A program made the translations under genes and the position numbers. A stretch of DNA of 6,354 bases from Verrucomicrobia bacterium UBA673 (lineage in GTDB: Bacteria > Verrucomicrobiota > Verrucomicrobiia > Limisphaerales > UBA1096). Position 1 is the stretch's first letter. Every line of letters begins with the position of its first letter. This document shows positions 6,082 through 6,354 of the stretch, one piece after another. Below the pieces are notes generated by a model. The model saw nothing but the letters and a program-made list of their open reading frames with translations, was not told the origin of the DNA and did not search any database. The stretch covers positions 1-6,354 of the forward strand of contig DBNL01000012.1 of the NCBI GenBank assembly GCA_002299785.1. Direction: 5' to 3'.

Positions 6082-6354
6082 TCACCAATTCTTAGTTATA
6101 CCACGATTGCGCGCCTTGCCTTTTTGGGCGGGGCGATAAATACGCTCCTTTTGCTTGATGGTGTCGAGAAGTTGGCGAACTTGCTCCGGGGTCATCTTAC
6201 CATCCGGTTTTGCCTGTCCGGCGTCGGATTGCTCTTCGCCGGGCTTGGGCTGCGACTGTTCTTTTTTGTCCTCCCCGCTAGAGCTGTCTTTTTTTTGTTG
6301 TTCCTCTTTTTTCTCTTCCTGCTTCTCTCCTGATTGCTGCTGCTGTTCTTTTTT
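6082..6354 (-). CDS. C-terminal tail of a BatC/BatB-type TPR protein (partial)
   Basis: The minus-strand frame is open from the window edge to a TGA at 6084-6082, giving the last 90 residues of a larger protein. The first 55 or so are low-complexity and highly charged (Lys, Glu, Gln, with KEQQQQSGEKQEEKKEE at the visible start). A short ordered end follows: MTPEQVRQLLDTIKQKERIY and a terminal ITKNW. A Gln/Lys/Glu-rich stretch followed by an E-Q-x-x-x-LL-D helix and a basic end is typical of BatC-type TPR proteins, or of BatB-BatC fusions with a VWA domain. The position one base ahead of batD agrees. TPR and VWA domains would lie beyond the window, so batC or a fused batBC cannot be told apart. 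The coding strand has several A6-A8 runs. Confidence 0.8.
   Translation of the reverse strand, partial: KKEQQQQSGEKQEEKKEEQQKKDSSSGEDKKEQSQPKPGEEQSDAGQAKPDGKMTPEQVRQLLDTIKQKERIYRPAQKGKARNRGITKNW

Noticed and set aside
5947..6333. Plus-strand open frame of 128 codons with a very hydrophobic Leu/Phe-rich end.
   Set aside because: It is the complement of the Lys/Glu/Gln-rich BatC-type tail and the batD start; the poly-Phe/Leu end is an antisense artefact.

Overview
The window looks like chromosomal DNA of a bacterium from the Planctomycetes-Verrucomicrobia-Chlamydiae group, most likely Verrucomicrobiota. This is inference from gene content: a large secreted lamin-tail/CotH/chitobiase-C-domain protein, a small secreted EF-hand protein and a Bat (aerotolerance) operon are typical of that group. 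Base composition appears moderately GC-rich (not counted). No tRNA, rRNA, CRISPR array, integrase or transposase gene was seen.

Layout. (1) Bases 1-86 hold the last 27 codons of an upstream plus-strand gene with a very basic Arg/Lys/Gly tail, followed by a clear intrinsic terminator at 114-140. (2) Bases 202-3410 hold a two-gene plus-strand unit. The first gene is an 847-residue secreted protein with a lamin-tail domain, a chitobiase-like domain, a CotH-type kinase fold and a second chitobiase-like domain. It overlaps by 4 bases (ATGA) a secreted protein with four EF-hand calcium loops. (3) Bases 3433-6354 hold a minus-strand operon converging on the first unit. Read in its own direction it gives the C-terminal tail of a BatC/BatB-type protein, then BatD, then BatE. 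Gene junctions are 1 base apart (TGA-G-ATG) and then a 4-base ATGA overlap, so translation is probably coupled.

How the genes may work together. BatD is a membrane-anchored periplasmic protein with beta-sandwich domains and BatE is a periplasmic TPR plus SH3 protein. With the TPR/VWA Bat proteins expected upstream (outside the window) they should form an inner-membrane complex. Such operons usually sit beside a MoxR ATPase, and the true molecular role is poorly known. The CotH and EF-hand pair suggests an exported kinase-like protein working with an exported calcium-binding partner, which is a hypothesis only.

The most unusual DNA feature is a palindromic repeat of about 83 bp (4183-4265) lying in frame inside the start of batE, between the coupled ATG and the signal-peptide core. 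It adds about 28 repeat-derived residues, contains a perfect 13-bp hairpin, can fold in two mutually exclusive ways, and carries a purine-rich ribosome-binding-like stretch followed by an in-frame TTG.
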